A stretch of 64,000 bases of DNA from Dyella psychrodurans (GCF_003363265.1 NZ_QRBF01000001.1:900451-964450); one strand, 5' to 3'. Numbered from the stretch's first letter, positions 46,701 to 57,384 are shown. Numbers and translations: made by a program. The notes: generated by a model from the letters alone, not told the origin.

Positions 46701-49505
46701 TTACAGGGTGCGGGCGACTTCGATGCGCTCGAAGCACTCGATCTGATCGCCCACCTTCACGTCGTTGTACTGCTTCACGGCGATACCGCATTCCATGCCA
46801 TTGCGCACTTCGTCGACAAGGTCCTTGAAGCGGCGCAGCGATTCCAGTTCGCCCTGGAAGATCACGGTGTTGTTGCGCAGTACGCGGATCGGCTTGCTGC
46901 GCTTGACCGTGCCTTCCACCACCATGCAGCCGGCGACGGCGCCAAACTTGGAGCTGCGGAACACGTCGCGCACCTGAGCGATACCGATGATTTCTTCGCG
47001 CACTTCCACCCCCAGGAGACCCGAGGCGGCCTGCTTCACCTGGTCGATCACGTCATAGATGATCGAGAAGTAGCGGACGTCCAGACCGGCGGTGTCGATG
47101 ACCTTGCGCGCGGAAGCGTCGGCACGCACGTTGAAGCCGATGATCAACGCCTTCGATGCGGCGGCGAGCGTCGCGTCGGATTCGGTGATGCCGCCGACGC
47201 CGGCCGCGATCACGTTCACCTTCACGTTCTCGTTGCCGATCTGGCTCAGCGATTCGCGCAACGCCTGCACCGAGCCCTGCACGTCGGCCTTGACGAGGAT
47301 GTTGAGCGTCTGCTGTTCGGACGCCTGACCCATCTGCGCCATGATGTCTTCAAGACGATTGGCCTTGCTGACCATGCGCGAGTCGCGGCGCTTCTGCTGA
47401 CGCTCCGCCGCCACTTCACGCGCCAGGCGCTCATCGGCGACAACAACGAAATCATCGCCGGCTTCCGGCACGCCGGAAAGACCGAGCACTTGCACGGGAA
47501 TCGACGGACCGGCTTCCTGCACGGTCTTGCCGGTTTCATCGATCAACGCGCGCATGCGGCCGTATTCAATACCGCACACCACGAAATCGCCGCGCTTGAG
47601 CGTACCCTGCTGCACCAGCACGGTAGCGACCGGACCGCGGCCGCGATCGAGCGCGGACTCGATGACCACACCCGACGCAGCACCGTCTTTCACGGCGGTG
47701 AGTTCCATCACTTCGGCCTGCACCAGGATCGCGTCGAGCAGGTCGTCGATGCCCAGGCCGGTCTTGGCCGACACCGGCACGAACGGTGTGTCGCCACCCC
47801 ACTCTTCCGGAATCACTTCCAGGTTGCCGAGGCCTTGCTTGACGTGGTCCGGATTGGCGTCGGACTTATCCATCTTGTTGATCGCGACGATCAGCGGAAC
47901 CTTGGCAGCGCGAGCGTGCTGCACGGCTTCCTGCGTCTGGGGCATCACGCCGTCATCCGCTGCGACGACCAGCACCACGATATCCGTGGACTGCGCACCG
48001 CGTGCACGCATCGACGTGAACGCGGCGTGGCCCGGGGTATCGAGGAATGTGATCACGCCCTTCGGCGTGTCCACGTGATACGCACCGATATGCTGCGTAA
48101 TGCCGCCCGCTTCGCCCGACGCGACCTTCGTGCGGCGAATGTAATCGAGCAGCGAGGTCTTGCCGTGGTCGACGTGGCCCATGATGGTGACCACCGGCGG
48201 ACGCGTGGAGCGCTCGCCTTCCAGCTCGGCATTCTGCGTATGCGCGGCAAGCGCGGCTTCCGCGCCTTGATCGCTGGCTTCGACGACCGTGTGACCCAGC
48301 TCCTCGACCACGAGCACGGCGGTGTCGTGATCGATGGTCTGGTTGATGGTCGCCATGACGCCCATCTTGAAGAGCGCCTTGACCACCTCGGAACCTTTGA
48401 CCGCCATTTTCTGCGCGAGCTCGGCCACGACGTTCGCATCGCCCACGACCACTTCGCGCACAACCGGCGCGGTCGGACGCGAGAAACCGTGCGTGCCGGC
48501 AGCTGCCGGAGCACCGCCGCGCGGAGCTTCGCGTACTGCAGCCCTGCCACCCTTTCCTCGCTTGTTGGAACGGCGGGCGCGATCGGCTTCGGAAAGATGC
48601 AGCTCGCCTGCGGCAAAGCGCTTGCCTCCTGGCACGTCATCCCGATCGCGTACGTTGTGGTGGACTTTGCCGCCACGGGCGGCACCGCCGCCACTGGTCG
48701 GCGCAGGAGTGGCTGCCGCTGCCGCTGCTGGCGCGGGAGCAGGTGCAGGCGCAGCGACCGGCTTCTTCTCACGCTTACGCGGCTCGTGGATGCGCGGGAG
48801 AATCATGCCCAGCGAATGCTGGTCGATACGCTTCACCGAAGCCGCTTCCTGCTCGGTGCGCTCTTCGGGTTCTACTGTTTCGGCCTCGGGCGCGCTGACA
48901 CTCTCGGGCGCCGGCTGCGCAGCCCTCTGTTCCGCCTCGGCCTTGGCCCTGGCAGCGGCTTCGGCGGCTGCCTGCGCTTCCTGATGCGCACGTTCGGCTT
49001 CGGCCGCGCGACGCGCTTCCTCTTCGGCATGCAGGCGCGCTTCATCCTGGCGCCGACGCTCGGCGTCGATGCGCTCGCTTTCCTCATGCTCACGCAGCTG
49101 CTGCGATTCATGCAACTTGCGCAGCGCATCTTCGCGCTCCGGCTCGGCGCTCGCTTCCTCGGCGATCACGCTGCGCTTGACGTAGGTGCGCTTGGCGCGC
49201 ACTTCCACGTTCACCGTCTTGGCGCTGCTCGGCGCGCCGCGGCCGCCCGGCGTGGCGACTTTCAGTTCGCTGATCTTTCGGCGCTTGAGCGTGATCTGCC
49301 TGGGCGAGGAGTCATCGGCCTCCGGCGCGACATCGGCTTTGCCGTGCGTGCGACGCAGGAAACCCAGCAGCTTCACCTTCTCGGTGCTGCTGATGACTTG
49401 CTCCGGATCGGAGAATTTCATACCCGCTTCGCCAAGCTGCGTGAGCAGCCTGTCGACGGGCATACCCAGAACCTGGGCGAGTTGTTTAATCGTGACGTCC
49501 GACAT
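46701..49505 (-). CDS. infB: Translation initiation factor IF-2
   Basis: GTPase that brings fMet-tRNA to the 30S subunit. The 934-residue protein has the N-terminal IF2 domain ([21 protein letters not shown]) and a long Ala/Glu/Arg linker with a coiled-coil-like stretch (about 115-190). Then come the G domain with GHVDHGKT at about 440, NKMD and the DTPGHAAF switch, and C-terminal beta domains ending [11 protein letters not shown]. Length is close to the E. coli form. It follows nusA by 123 bases. The linker produces very long antisense frames. Confidence 0.98.
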   Translation of the reverse strand: MSDVTIKQLAQVLGMPVDRLLTQLGEAGMKFSDPEQVISSTEKVKLLGFLRRTHGKADVAPEADDSSPRQITLKRRKISELKVATPGGRGAPSSAKTVNVEVRAKRTYVKRSVIAEEASAEPEREDALRKLHESQQLREHEESERIDAERRRQDEARLHAEEEARRAAEAERAHQEAQAAAEAAARAKAEAEQRAAQPAPESVSAPEAETVEPEERTEQEAASVKRIDQHSLGMILPRIHEPRKREKKPVAAPAPAPAPAAAAAATPAPTSGGGAARGGKVHHNVRDRDDVPGGKRFAAGELHLSEADRARRSNKRGKGGRAAVREAPRGGAPAAAGTHGFSRPTAPVVREVVVGDANVVAELAQKMAVKGSEVVKALFKMGVMATINQTIDHDTAVLVVEELGHTVVEASDQGAEAALAAHTQNAELEGERSTRPPVVTIMGHVDHGKTSLLDYIRRTKVASGEAGGITQHIGAYHVDTPKGVITFLDTPGHAAFTSMRARGAQSTDIVVLVVAADDGVMPQTQEAVQHARAAKVPLIVAINKMDKSDANPDHVKQGLGNLEVIPEEWGGDTPFVPVSAKTGLGIDDLLDAILVQAEVMELTAVKDGAASGVVIESALDRGRGPVATVLVQQGTLKRGDFVVCGIEYGRMRALIDETGKTVQEAGPSIPVQVLGLSGVPEAGDDFVVVADERLAREVAAERQQKRRDSRMVSKANRLEDIMAQMGQASEQQTLNILVKADVQGSVQALRESLSQIGNENVKVNVIAAGVGGITESDATLAAASKALIIGFNVRADASARKVIDTAGLDVRYFSIIYDVIDQVKQAASGLLGVEVREEIIGIAQVRDVFRSSKFGAVAGCMVVEGTVKRSKPIRVLRNNTVIFQGELESLRRFKDLVDEVRNGMECGIAVKQYNDVKVGDQIECFERIEVARTL

Positions 49506-49628
49506 CGTGTTCTTTCTCCGCCGTTCCCGCGCTTATCGTCCGTACAAAACCTCTTTGCACGGCCACCTCCGTCCTTGGTGGAGACGTTTCAGTCTCCCGG
49601 CGCGCCCATCCAGGGCGCTGCCGCCGGG

Positions 49629-51134
49629 TTAGCCGCCCTTCTCCAGCCGCGCAATCATCGGCGCACGTGCCGCCATGATGAGTGCCGCTGCGCGTTCTTC
49701 ATCCATGCCCTCGATGTCGATCATGTCGTCGACCGCGAGGTCGGCCAGATCGTCCATCGTGACGACACCGCGCTCGGCGAGCGCATAGGCCGTCGATTCG
49801 TCCATGCCGTCCAGTTCAAGCAGTTCCTGCGAAGGCTGGTGTTCGTCGATGTTTTCTTCGACGGCCAGCGCTTCGGTAAGCAGCGAGTCGCGAGCGCGGG
49901 CACGGAGTTCTTCGACGATGTCTTCGTCGAAGCCTTCGATGGCCAGCAGTTCGGCGCTCGGCACGTAGGCGATTTCCTCGACGCTGGAGAAACCTTCCTG
50001 CACGAGGATGTTCGCGATTTCCTGGTCCACTTCCAGCTTGTCCATGAAGAGCTGGCGGGCGGATTCCTGCTCGGCTTCGCTCTTGGCGGCCACCTGGTCC
50101 TGCGTCATCACATTGAGCTGCCAGCCGGTGAGCTTGCTGGCCAGACGCACGTTCTGACCGCCGCGGCCGATGGCCTGCGAAAGCTTGTCTTCGGCGACCG
50201 CGATATCCATCGAGTGCTTGTCTTCGTCCATGATGATGGACTGCACTTCGGCGGGTGCCATCGCGTTGATGACGTACTGGGCCTGGTTTTCATGCCACAG
50301 GATGATGTCGACGCGCTCGCCGTTGAGTTCGTTGGATACAGCCTGTACGCGCGAGCCGCGCATGCCGATGCACGCGCCGATAGGATCGGTGCGGCTGTCG
50401 TGCGCCACCACCGCGATCTTGGCGCGATCGCCCGGATCGCGGGCGCAGCCCTTGATTTCGACCAAGCCCTGACCGACTTCCGGCACTTCGAGCTTGAACA
50501 GCTCGATCATGAATTCCGGCGCAGCGCGCGACACGAACAGCTGCGGACCGCGCACTTCGGAGCGCACTTCCTGCAGATAACCGCGCACGCGGTCGCCGAC
50601 GCGATGCGATTCGCGCGGAATGGTCTTGTCGCGCGGGATGAAGGCCTCGGCATTGCCGCCAAGATCCAGATATACGTTGCCGCGCTCGACGCGCTTGACG
50701 ATGCCGGTCACCAGCTCGCCGACGCGATCCTTGAACGCATCGACCACCTGCTGGCGCTCGGCCTCGCGCACGCGCTGCACGATCACCTGCTTGGCAGCCT
50801 GCGCAGCGATGCGGCCGAATTCGGCATTTTCGATCTGCTGTTCGATGAAATCGCCCACGGTGGCGTCTGCGCGCTCGTCGACGGCATCCATCAGGCGCAA
50901 CTGGCGGAACGGCGATTCCATCTCACCGTCGTCGGCGATGACTTCCCAGCGGCGGTAGGTTTCGTAGTCGCCCGAGTTGCGGTCGATGCTCACGCGGATG
51001 TCCGGATCTTCGTCCGGGTAGCGCTTTTTGGCAGCCGACGCCAACGCAGCTTCCATGGCCAGGAAGATCACGTCGCGCGACACGCCTTTTTCGTTGGCAA
51101 CTGCATCAACGACCAACAAAAGTTCTTTGCTCAT
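49629..51134 (-). CDS. nusA: Transcription termination/antitermination factor NusA
   Basis: RNA polymerase-bound factor that modulates pausing, termination and antitermination. From the Met at 51134 the 501-residue protein has the N-terminal polymerase-binding domain (MSKELLLVVDAVANEKGV). It then has an S1 domain near 135-200, two KH domains (KIAVVAHDSRTDPIGACIGMRG and the following repeat) and C-terminal acidic repeats. Length matches E. coli. A Met three codons upstream also exists. It lies between rimP and infB, as usual. Confidence 0.97.
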   Translation of the reverse strand: MSKELLLVVDAVANEKGVSRDVIFLAMEAALASAAKKRYPDEDPDIRVSIDRNSGDYETYRRWEVIADDGEMESPFRQLRLMDAVDERADATVGDFIEQQIENAEFGRIAAQAAKQVIVQRVREAERQQVVDAFKDRVGELVTGIVKRVERGNVYLDLGGNAEAFIPRDKTIPRESHRVGDRVRGYLQEVRSEVRGPQLFVSRAAPEFMIELFKLEVPEVGQGLVEIKGCARDPGDRAKIAVVAHDSRTDPIGACIGMRGSRVQAVSNELNGERVDIILWHENQAQYVINAMAPAEVQSIIMDEDKHSMDIAVAEDKLSQAIGRGGQNVRLASKLTGWQLNVMTQDQVAAKSEAEQESARQLFMDKLEVDQEIANILVQEGFSSVEEIAYVPSAELLAIEGFDEDIVEELRARARDSLLTEALAVEENIDEHQPSQELLELDGMDESTAYALAERGVVTMDDLADLAVDDMIDIEGMDEERAAALIMAARAPMIARLEKGG

Positions 51135-51181
51135 TGCAACCACTCCGTGAACGCCACCCGGCGCTCCATCGACAGATTGAA

Positions 51182-51700
51182 TTATTTCGAAGCCTTCTTG
51201 CCCGGCTTACGGCCACCGGGCTTGGGTTGCGGCACATATCCGAGCGCGACCCAGTCCGGCACGATGCGTGCGCTTTCCATCGCATCGTGTGCAAATTCAA
51301 AAACCTTGCCTTCGGCTTCCAGCGCGATCTGATCGCCTTCCACCGATGCCACTTTGCCGCGCAAACGGCGGCGACCTTCAATCGGCGCCTTCAACAGCAC
51401 CTTCACTTCCTGACCGACCACCTTCGCGAACTGCGCAGCCGTGAACAGCGGACGGTCGATGCCAGGCGAGGAAACTTCCAACACGTAATGGCCTGGAATC
51501 GGATCTTCCACGTCCAACAGCGCGGAAAGCTCGCGGCTCGCGGCTTCACAATCATCGAGCGTGACTTCACGGCCTTCCGCATCGAGATAGACGCGCAGCG
51601 TACTCTGTCCCTGCGAAGGGCTGAATTCGACACCAAGGCATTCGAGCTGAAGATCAGCCAAAACGTCGGTGAAGCGTTGTGCCAGAGCTAGCGTATCCAT
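51182..51700 (-). CDS. rimP: Ribosome maturation factor RimP
   Basis: Assembly factor for the 30S subunit. The 172-residue protein starts [26 protein letters not shown], with the conserved [12 protein letters not shown] motif (about 73-84) and an SH3-like C-terminal domain. It ends in a Lys/Gly-rich tail ([11 protein letters not shown]). It is the first protein gene of the operon that continues through nusA and infB. The initiator tRNA gene and its terminator lie upstream. Confidence 0.96.
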   Translation of the reverse strand: MDTLALAQRFTDVLADLQLECLGVEFSPSQGQSTLRVYLDAEGREVTLDDCEAASRELSALLDVEDPIPGHYVLEVSSPGIDRPLFTAAQFAKVVGQEVKVLLKAPIEGRRRLRGKVASVEGDQIALEAEGKVFEFAHDAMESARIVPDWVALGYVPQPKPGGRKPGKKASK

Positions 51701-51849
51701 GTCGTCCGTCTACCGTCGTCAGAAACAAAAAATGGGCTCAAGCGGCCCATTCCCTTATCTCGCCGATGTCCCGACTCGTCCAGGCTCTTTCCCGCACCCC
51801 TTCATAGCAAAAATAGCCTGACAAAGTGCACCGCATCCTTGCGGCCAAC

Positions 51850-51873
51850 AAAAAAGCCTCACGAGGAGGCTTT
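51850..51873 (-). terminator. Terminator between tRNA-fMet and rimP
   Basis: On the minus strand an 8-bp stem (AAAGCCTC/GAGGCTTT) with a 5-base loop merges into a run of six T residues, about 18 bases after the tRNA 3' end. Some read-through would let the tRNA promoter also serve rimP-nusA-infB. Confidence 0.8.
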
Positions 51874-51890
51874 CTTGTCCAAGAAAGATC

Positions 51891-51967
51891 TGGTAGCGGG
51901 GGCAGGATTCGAACCTGCGACCTTCGGGTTATGAGCCCGACGAGCTGCCAGACTGCTCCACCCCGCA
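51891..51967 (-). tRNA. Initiator tRNA-fMet(CAU)
   Basis: A 77-base tRNA with anticodon loop CTCATAA (CAU) and the three G-C pairs of the anticodon stem (GGG/CCC) that mark initiator tRNAs. The closing base pair 1:72 is a T-T mismatch, in line with initiators lacking a Watson-Crick pair there. CCA is encoded. Its position before rimP is the same as E. coli metY. Confidence 0.95.
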
Positions 51968-51980
51968 TCAGAGTCCGAGA

Positions 51981-52009
51981 AGTCTAGCGAGATGGCCGGA
52001 TTCTTGCAA
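51981..52009 (-). promoter_or_regulatory. Promoter of tRNA-fMet and possibly the rimP operon
   Basis: On the minus strand TTGCAA and TAGACT are separated by 17 bases, with the -10 box ending 14 bases before the tRNA 5' end. This is a good stable-RNA promoter fit. Confidence 0.7.
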
Positions 52010-52056
52010 GGCCTTTACACGCCGATTTCCCATCCAATACGTGCGGATCGCACTCC

Positions 52057-53496
52057 TCAACCCACGAAGGCCTGCTTGCACCAACTCAAGAGCGGTCCCC
52101 AATACAGGCCCAGCGCGAGCAACACCAAAGCATTCAACGATAAAGCCAGACGCAGCGTGAAATCGCTCTGAAGACGGACCTCAGTGCCTTCGACGGGCTT
52201 ATCGAAGTACATCACCTTCACCACGTGCAGGTAGTAGTAGAGGCCGATGATGGCGAACACCGCGCCAACGATAGCCAGCCACATCATGCCTGCATGGATT
52301 GCAGCTTGCAGCACCAGCAGCTTGGCGAAGAAGCCGAACATCGGCGGCACGCCAGCCAGCGAGAACAGAGCCAGCATCATCAGGAAAGCCATCCACGGCG
52401 AACGCTGGTTGAGTCCCTTGAAGTCGTCGATCTCTTCGCATTCGAAGCCGGCGCGGCTCAAGGCGATGATCACGCCGAAAGCCGCGGTAGACATCAGCGC
52501 GTAGCTGACCGCGTAAAACATCGCTGCGGAATAGCCTTCCGGTCCCGCGTTGACCAGACCCAGCAGCAGATAACCCATGTGGGAAATGGTCGAATACGCA
52601 AGCAGACGCTTGAGGTTGGTCTGCACGATCGCAACCAGATTACCTATGGCCAGCGACAACACGGCCAGTACCGCGAGCATGAGCTGCCAGTGTTGCGAGT
52701 AATCGCCCATGCCGGTTTCGAGCAGACGGAACGCCATGCCGAATGCGGCCAGCTTCGGCGCCGAACCGATGAAGGCCGTAACGGCCGTGGGCGCACCCTG
52801 ATAGACGTCCGGAATCCACATATGGAACGGCGCGGCACCCAGCTTGAACGCAATGCCGATGATCATGAAGATCAAGCCGAACACCAGCAGGTGCGGCATC
52901 GTGCTCTGCGGAATCGCCTGATGCAGCTGCACCAGATCCAGCGTGCCGGTTGCGCCGTACACCATCGACATACCGTAAAGCAGCATGCCCGACGCCAGTG
53001 CGCCCAGCACGAAGTACTTGATCGCAGCTTCCGAAGACAGCTTGGAATCGCGATTGAGCGCCACCAGTGCGTAGGACGACAGCGTCAACAGCTCCAGGCC
53101 CAGGTAGACCATGACCAGGCTGCCGGCAGAAACCAGCAGCATCACGCCGATCACCGCGAAGATCGTCAGCGTGTAGAACTCGCCCACGAACAATTTGCGG
53201 TCGATGAGATAGGGACGTGCGTAGATGAACACCAAAATCGTGCTCAGCAACGCAAAGACCTTGAGGATCTCTGCAACGCCATCGCGGATAAATGACCCGT
53301 TGAATGCAGTGACGGATCCTGCGGGCTGACCCTTGACTACCAGGTAAGCCGCGACAACAAGCACCAAGATGGAGAGCCAATGTATCCAGACGCGTTTGGC
53401 GGCTGGCAAGAAAGCGTCCGCAAGTAGCAGCACGCACGCCGCGGCGACCAGATAGAACTCCGGCAGCGTGATCAGAATGTCGTTCAAATTCGGCAT
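52057..53496 (-). CDS. nuoN: NADH-quinone oxidoreductase subunit N
   Basis: Antiporter-like proton-pumping subunit of complex I in the inner membrane. The 479-residue protein is almost wholly hydrophobic (about 14 helices by family). It has the expected charged residues within helices, for example Glu in GLELLTLSSYALV (about 133) and Lys in FKLGAAPFHMWIPDVYQGAPT (about 215-235). It is the last gene of the nuo operon and lies 12 bases after nuoM. No strong terminator was seen after it. Confidence 0.97.
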   Translation of the reverse strand: MPNLNDILITLPEFYLVAAACVLLLADAFLPAAKRVWIHWLSILVLVVAAYLVVKGQPAGSVTAFNGSFIRDGVAEILKVFALLSTILVFIYARPYLIDRKLFVGEFYTLTIFAVIGVMLLVSAGSLVMVYLGLELLTLSSYALVALNRDSKLSSEAAIKYFVLGALASGMLLYGMSMVYGATGTLDLVQLHQAIPQSTMPHLLVFGLIFMIIGIAFKLGAAPFHMWIPDVYQGAPTAVTAFIGSAPKLAAFGMAFRLLETGMGDYSQHWQLMLAVLAVLSLAIGNLVAIVQTNLKRLLAYSTISHMGYLLLGLVNAGPEGYSAAMFYAVSYALMSTAAFGVIIALSRAGFECEEIDDFKGLNQRSPWMAFLMMLALFSLAGVPPMFGFFAKLLVLQAAIHAGMMWLAIVGAVFAIIGLYYYLHVVKVMYFDKPVEGTEVRLQSDFTLRLALSLNALVLLALGLYWGPLLSWCKQAFVG

Positions 53497-53508
53497 GGTC
53501 GCTCTCGA

Positions 53509-55017
53509 TCAGACCTTGTGAATGGCCAACAGCTGGACCAGTTGGTTCACCGAGCTGTCCATCAGATGGGTCAGCGGTTCGGGCCAGATACCTACGAACA
53601 GCACCATGGCCGCGAACACACCCAGCACGAAGGTTTCGCGCCCGTTGATGTCCTTCATCTCTGCCACGTGCGAGTTGGTCACATCGCCCCACAACACGCG
53701 CTTGACGAGATAAAGCGTGTAGGCCGCGCCGATGATCAGTGTGAAAGCCGCAAACAGCGCAATCCACGGGTTGGCGCTGAAGCTGGCCAGGATCACCATG
53801 AATTCACCCACGAATCCACTGGTACCTGGCAGACCGCAGTTGGCCATCGCGAACAGCACGTAGAGGAAGCCGAACCAGGGCATCACGTTGATGACGCCGC
53901 CGTAATCTTTGATCAGACGCGTATGCAGGCGGTCGTACAGCACGCCGATGCACGAGAACATCGCGCCCGACACGAAGCCGTGCGAAATCATCTGCACCAT
54001 GGCACCCTGCATGCCCAGACGCGCGGCATCGGTATTCCCAAGGTCGCGAACCAGCATGAAGGCGATAAATACGCCTAGCGTCACGAAGCCCATGTGCGCA
54101 ACGGACGAATACGCCACGAGCTTCTTCATGTCCTCCTGCACCAGCGCCACGTAGCCGATGTAAACCACGGCGATCAGGCTGAGCAGGATCACGAACCAGG
54201 CGAAATGTGCCGACGCGTCGGGCGTAATCGGCAGGCTGAAGCGCAGGAATCCGTACCCGCCGATCTTCAGCATCACCGCCGCCAGCACCACCGAACCGCC
54301 GGTCGGCGCTTCCACGTGCGCATCCGGCAACCATGTGTGCACCGGCACCATCGGCACCTTCACCGCGAAGGCGATCAGGAAGGCAAAGAACAGCCAGCTC
54401 TGCTCCTGCAACGTGAGCGGCAGCGTCGCCAGCGTGTGCAGATCGAACGTGCCGGCCTTCAGGTACAGGTAGATCAGGCCGATCAGCATGAAGATCGAGC
54501 CGAGGAACGTATAAATGAAGAACTTCAGGGTGGCGTACACGCGACGCGGGCCACCCCAGATACCGATGAGGATGAACATCGGTATCAGCATCGCTTCGAA
54601 GAACACGTAGAACAGCAAGGCGTCGGTGGCGCAGAACACACCGATCATCAGGCCTTCGAGCACCAGCATGGCGGCCATGTATTGATGCGGCTTGTCCTGG
54701 ATGACTTCCCAGGCACCCACGATGACCAGGATGCCGACGAGCGTGGTCAGCAGGATCAGCGCGACCGAAATACCGTCGACGGCCAGGCTGTAATGCACAT
54801 TCAGCGAGGCAATCCACATATGGCTTTCGGCCAGCTGCATGCCACCCGCATCCGCGTTGTACTGCGGAATCAGGAACAGGCTGACGGCAAAGGTGAGTAC
54901 TGCCATCAGCAGGGACAACCAGCGGGCCGTGTTGGGCCGGCTGGAACCGGCCAGCAGAACAGGCACCGCGCCTACGATGGGCAGCCAGATCAACAGGCTG
55001 AGCAGATGATTGAACAT
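53509..55017 (-). CDS. nuoM: NADH-quinone oxidoreductase subunit M
   Basis: Antiporter-like proton-pumping subunit of complex I. The 502-residue protein has about 14 membrane helices. The key Glu is in FYVFFEAMLIPMFILIGIWGG (about 142) and there is a Lys in AVKVPMVPVHTWLPDAHVEAPT (about 225-245). It lies between nuoL (14 bases away) and nuoN. Length and sequence are typical. Confidence 0.97.
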   Translation of the reverse strand: MFNHLLSLLIWLPIVGAVPVLLAGSSRPNTARWLSLLMAVLTFAVSLFLIPQYNADAGGMQLAESHMWIASLNVHYSLAVDGISVALILLTTLVGILVIVGAWEVIQDKPHQYMAAMLVLEGLMIGVFCATDALLFYVFFEAMLIPMFILIGIWGGPRRVYATLKFFIYTFLGSIFMLIGLIYLYLKAGTFDLHTLATLPLTLQEQSWLFFAFLIAFAVKVPMVPVHTWLPDAHVEAPTGGSVVLAAVMLKIGGYGFLRFSLPITPDASAHFAWFVILLSLIAVVYIGYVALVQEDMKKLVAYSSVAHMGFVTLGVFIAFMLVRDLGNTDAARLGMQGAMVQMISHGFVSGAMFSCIGVLYDRLHTRLIKDYGGVINVMPWFGFLYVLFAMANCGLPGTSGFVGEFMVILASFSANPWIALFAAFTLIIGAAYTLYLVKRVLWGDVTNSHVAEMKDINGRETFVLGVFAAMVLFVGIWPEPLTHLMDSSVNQLVQLLAIHKV

Positions 55018-55031
55018 GGAGCTCGTTTCCC

Positions 55032-57074
55032 TTATTGCCCGATCAGCCAGTACCCGCCCATGAGCAGGATCAGACCGAGGATCATCGCAAACGCGTAGTG
55101 GTACAGATAACCAGACTGGACACGGCGCAAGCCCGAGGCGATGCGCTGGATCGTGCTGGCCGAACCGTCAATCAAAACACCATCGATTACAGCGGCATCG
55201 CCGCCCTTCCAGAACATGCGACCCAGAGCAACACCGCCACGCGCGAAAATCGCGAAGTAGATGTCGTCGACCCAGTATTTGCGATCGAGGATCGTCCAGA
55301 TCGGCTTGAGCGCGCTCTTGATCTTGTCAGCCACCGACGGATTGAACAGGTAGATGTAGGTGGTCATCATGAATGCAGCAAACACCAGCCAGAACGGCAG
55401 TTGCGCAAAACCATCGAGACCCGCCTGCCACCAACTGTGGAAGTCCTTACCAACTTCTTCCAACACGTTGTTAGCGCTCTGCACGTGAATCGATTCGCCG
55501 AACCAGCCACCGAACAGCATCGGCTTGACCGTGAACATACCCACGAACAACGACGGAATGGCCAGCAGGATCAGCGGCAAGGTCACCACCCACGGCGACT
55601 CCTTGGGCGGATGATGCAGCACACCCTGCTCATGATGATCGTGGTCGTCGTGGTGATCATCGTGGCCGTGCGCATCGTGATGACCGTGATGCTCGACAAC
55701 CTTGAAGCGCTCCTTGCCGTGGAACGTCATGTACATCTGGCGGAACGTATAGGTCGCCGTCACAAAGGCACCAACCACCACGCAGAAATACGCGTAACCG
55801 GAGCCCCAACGATGCGACTCGTGCACCGCATCGATGATCGAATCCTTCGAGTAGAAACCCGAGAAGAACGGGACGCCGCAAAGCGCGAGCGCACCGATCC
55901 ACATGGTGATCCAGGTGATCGGCATGTACTTGCGCAGGCCGCCCATGTAGCGCATGTCCTGCTCATGGTGCATGGCGATGATCACCGAACCGGCGCCAAG
56001 GAACAGCAATGCCTTGAAGAACGCGTGCGTCATCAGGTGATACACGGCGCCAGCGTAGGCCGAAACACCCAGCGCGACGGTCATGTAGCCAAGCTGCGAC
56101 AGCGTCGAATAGGCGACAACGCGCTTGATGTCGTTCTGCACGATGCCGATCAAGCCGGTGAACAGCGCACCGGTGGCACCGATCACCAACACGAAGCTGA
56201 GCGCCGTCTCCGACAGTTCATACAGCGGCGACATGCGCGCCACCATGAAGATGCCGGCGGTCACCATCGTCGCGGCGTGGATCAGCGCGGAGATCGGGGT
56301 CGGGCCTTCCATCGAGTCGGGCAGCCACACATGCAGCGGCACCTGTGCCGACTTACCCATCGCACCGATGAACAGCAGGATGCAGATCACCGTAGCGGCG
56401 TCCCACTGCGTGCTCTGGGTCACCGTGAGCGTCTTGCCGATCAGCGTGGGCGCCGCCGAGAACGCGGTGGCGTAATCCAGCGTACCCAGGAAATAAAGGA
56501 TCGCAGCGATACCGAGCAAGAAGCCGAAGTCACCCACGCGATTGACGATGAACGCCTTGAGGTTGGCGAAGATCGCGGTCGGACGCTTGTACCAGAAACC
56601 GATCAGCAGGTACGACACCAGGCCCACCGCTTCCCAGCCGAAAAACAGCTGCAGGAAGTTGTTGCTCATCACGAGCATCAACATCGAGAAGGTGAACAGC
56701 GAGATGTAGCTGAAGAAGCGCTGGTAGCCGTCGTCATCGGCCATGTAGCCAATGGTGTACACGTGCACCAGCAGCGACACGAACGTGACCACCACCATCA
56801 TCATGGCGGTAAGGCGATCGATCAGGAAGCCAACGGTGGCGGTGTATTTGCCGATCTCGAACCACGTGTAGATATTGTGGTTGTAGACCGGCGCGCCGCC
56901 CATCGTGATCTGGTACAGCACGTAGAACGACAGCCCGCAGGAAATCAGCAGACCCAGAATGGTGACGCTGTGCGCGCCGACGCGACCGATCTGCTTGCCC
57001 AGGAACCCGGCGAGCAGGCAGCCGACAAGCGGCGCCAGCGCGATGGTCAACAGAATGGAGGTGGAAAGTTCCAT
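55032..57074 (-). CDS. nuoL: NADH-quinone oxidoreductase subunit L
   Basis: Largest antiporter-like subunit of complex I, 680 residues with about 16 membrane helices and the long lateral helix near the C-terminus. The pump Glu lies in FFGWEAVGLVSYLLIGFWY (about 144-162) and Lys in GKSAQVPLHVWLPDSMEGPTP (about 240). An unusual His/Asp-rich segment of about 28 residues (roughly 460-487, with clusters such as HGHDDHHDDHDHHE) interrupts the loop before a conserved helix. It is longer than the E. coli protein (613), partly because of this. It follows nuoK by 4 bases. Confidence 0.97.
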   Translation of the reverse strand: MELSTSILLTIALAPLVGCLLAGFLGKQIGRVGAHSVTILGLLISCGLSFYVLYQITMGGAPVYNHNIYTWFEIGKYTATVGFLIDRLTAMMMVVVTFVSLLVHVYTIGYMADDDGYQRFFSYISLFTFSMLMLVMSNNFLQLFFGWEAVGLVSYLLIGFWYKRPTAIFANLKAFIVNRVGDFGFLLGIAAILYFLGTLDYATAFSAAPTLIGKTLTVTQSTQWDAATVICILLFIGAMGKSAQVPLHVWLPDSMEGPTPISALIHAATMVTAGIFMVARMSPLYELSETALSFVLVIGATGALFTGLIGIVQNDIKRVVAYSTLSQLGYMTVALGVSAYAGAVYHLMTHAFFKALLFLGAGSVIIAMHHEQDMRYMGGLRKYMPITWITMWIGALALCGVPFFSGFYSKDSIIDAVHESHRWGSGYAYFCVVVGAFVTATYTFRQMYMTFHGKERFKVVEHHGHHDAHGHDDHHDDHDHHEQGVLHHPPKESPWVVTLPLILLAIPSLFVGMFTVKPMLFGGWFGESIHVQSANNVLEEVGKDFHSWWQAGLDGFAQLPFWLVFAAFMMTTYIYLFNPSVADKIKSALKPIWTILDRKYWVDDIYFAIFARGGVALGRMFWKGGDAAVIDGVLIDGSASTIQRIASGLRRVQSGYLYHYAFAMILGLILLMGGYWLIGQ

Positions 57075-57078
57075 GTGC

Positions 57079-57384
57079 TCAACCCTTCATGCTGTCGATT
57101 TCGGCGACGTTGACCGTGCTCCGGTTGCGGAACAGCAAGACCAGGATCGCCAGGCCGATGGCGGATTCCGCCGCGGCCACGGTGAGGATGAAGAAAACGA
57201 AGACCTGCCCCGCCACGTCGTGATTGAAGCGCGAGAAGGCAACGAAATTGATGTTCACGGCCAGCAGCATCAGCTCGATCGCCATCAGCAACACGATGAC
57301 GTTCTTGCGGTTGATGAAGAGGCCCGCGACCGAAATGCAGAACAGGATCGCGCCAAGCACGATGTAATGCGAAAGCGTAATCAT
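57079..57384 (-). CDS. nuoK: NADH-quinone oxidoreductase subunit K
   Basis: Small three-helix subunit of complex I, 101 residues. Two membrane glutamates expected for proton transfer are visible: [11 protein letters not shown] (about 33-43) and [16 protein letters not shown] (about 71-86). Its start overlaps the nuoJ stop by 4 bases, so the two are translationally coupled. It precedes nuoL by 4 bases. Confidence 0.97.
   Translation of the reverse strand: MITLSHYIVLGAILFCISVAGLFINRKNVIVLLMAIELMLLAVNINFVAFSRFNHDVAGQVFVFFILTVAAAESAIGLAILVLLFRNRSTVNVAEIDSMKG

Noticed and set aside
45489-51332. A 1947-codon open frame on the plus strand
   Set aside because: It is exactly antisense to truB, rbfA, infB, nusA and rimP, whose products are conserved and full length. 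GC-rich third positions and few stop codons explain the long frame. Its translation is His/Arg/Asp-rich low complexity.
55628-55695. Possible CRISPR or tandem DNA repeat because of repeated short blocks
   Set aside because: The repetition comes from His and Asp codons in NuoL; the units are irregular, lie within a gene and have no spacers.
55035-57113. A 692-codon frame antisense to nuoL
   Set aside because: Rich in His, Arg and Gln without motifs; nuoL on the minus strand is complete and conserved.
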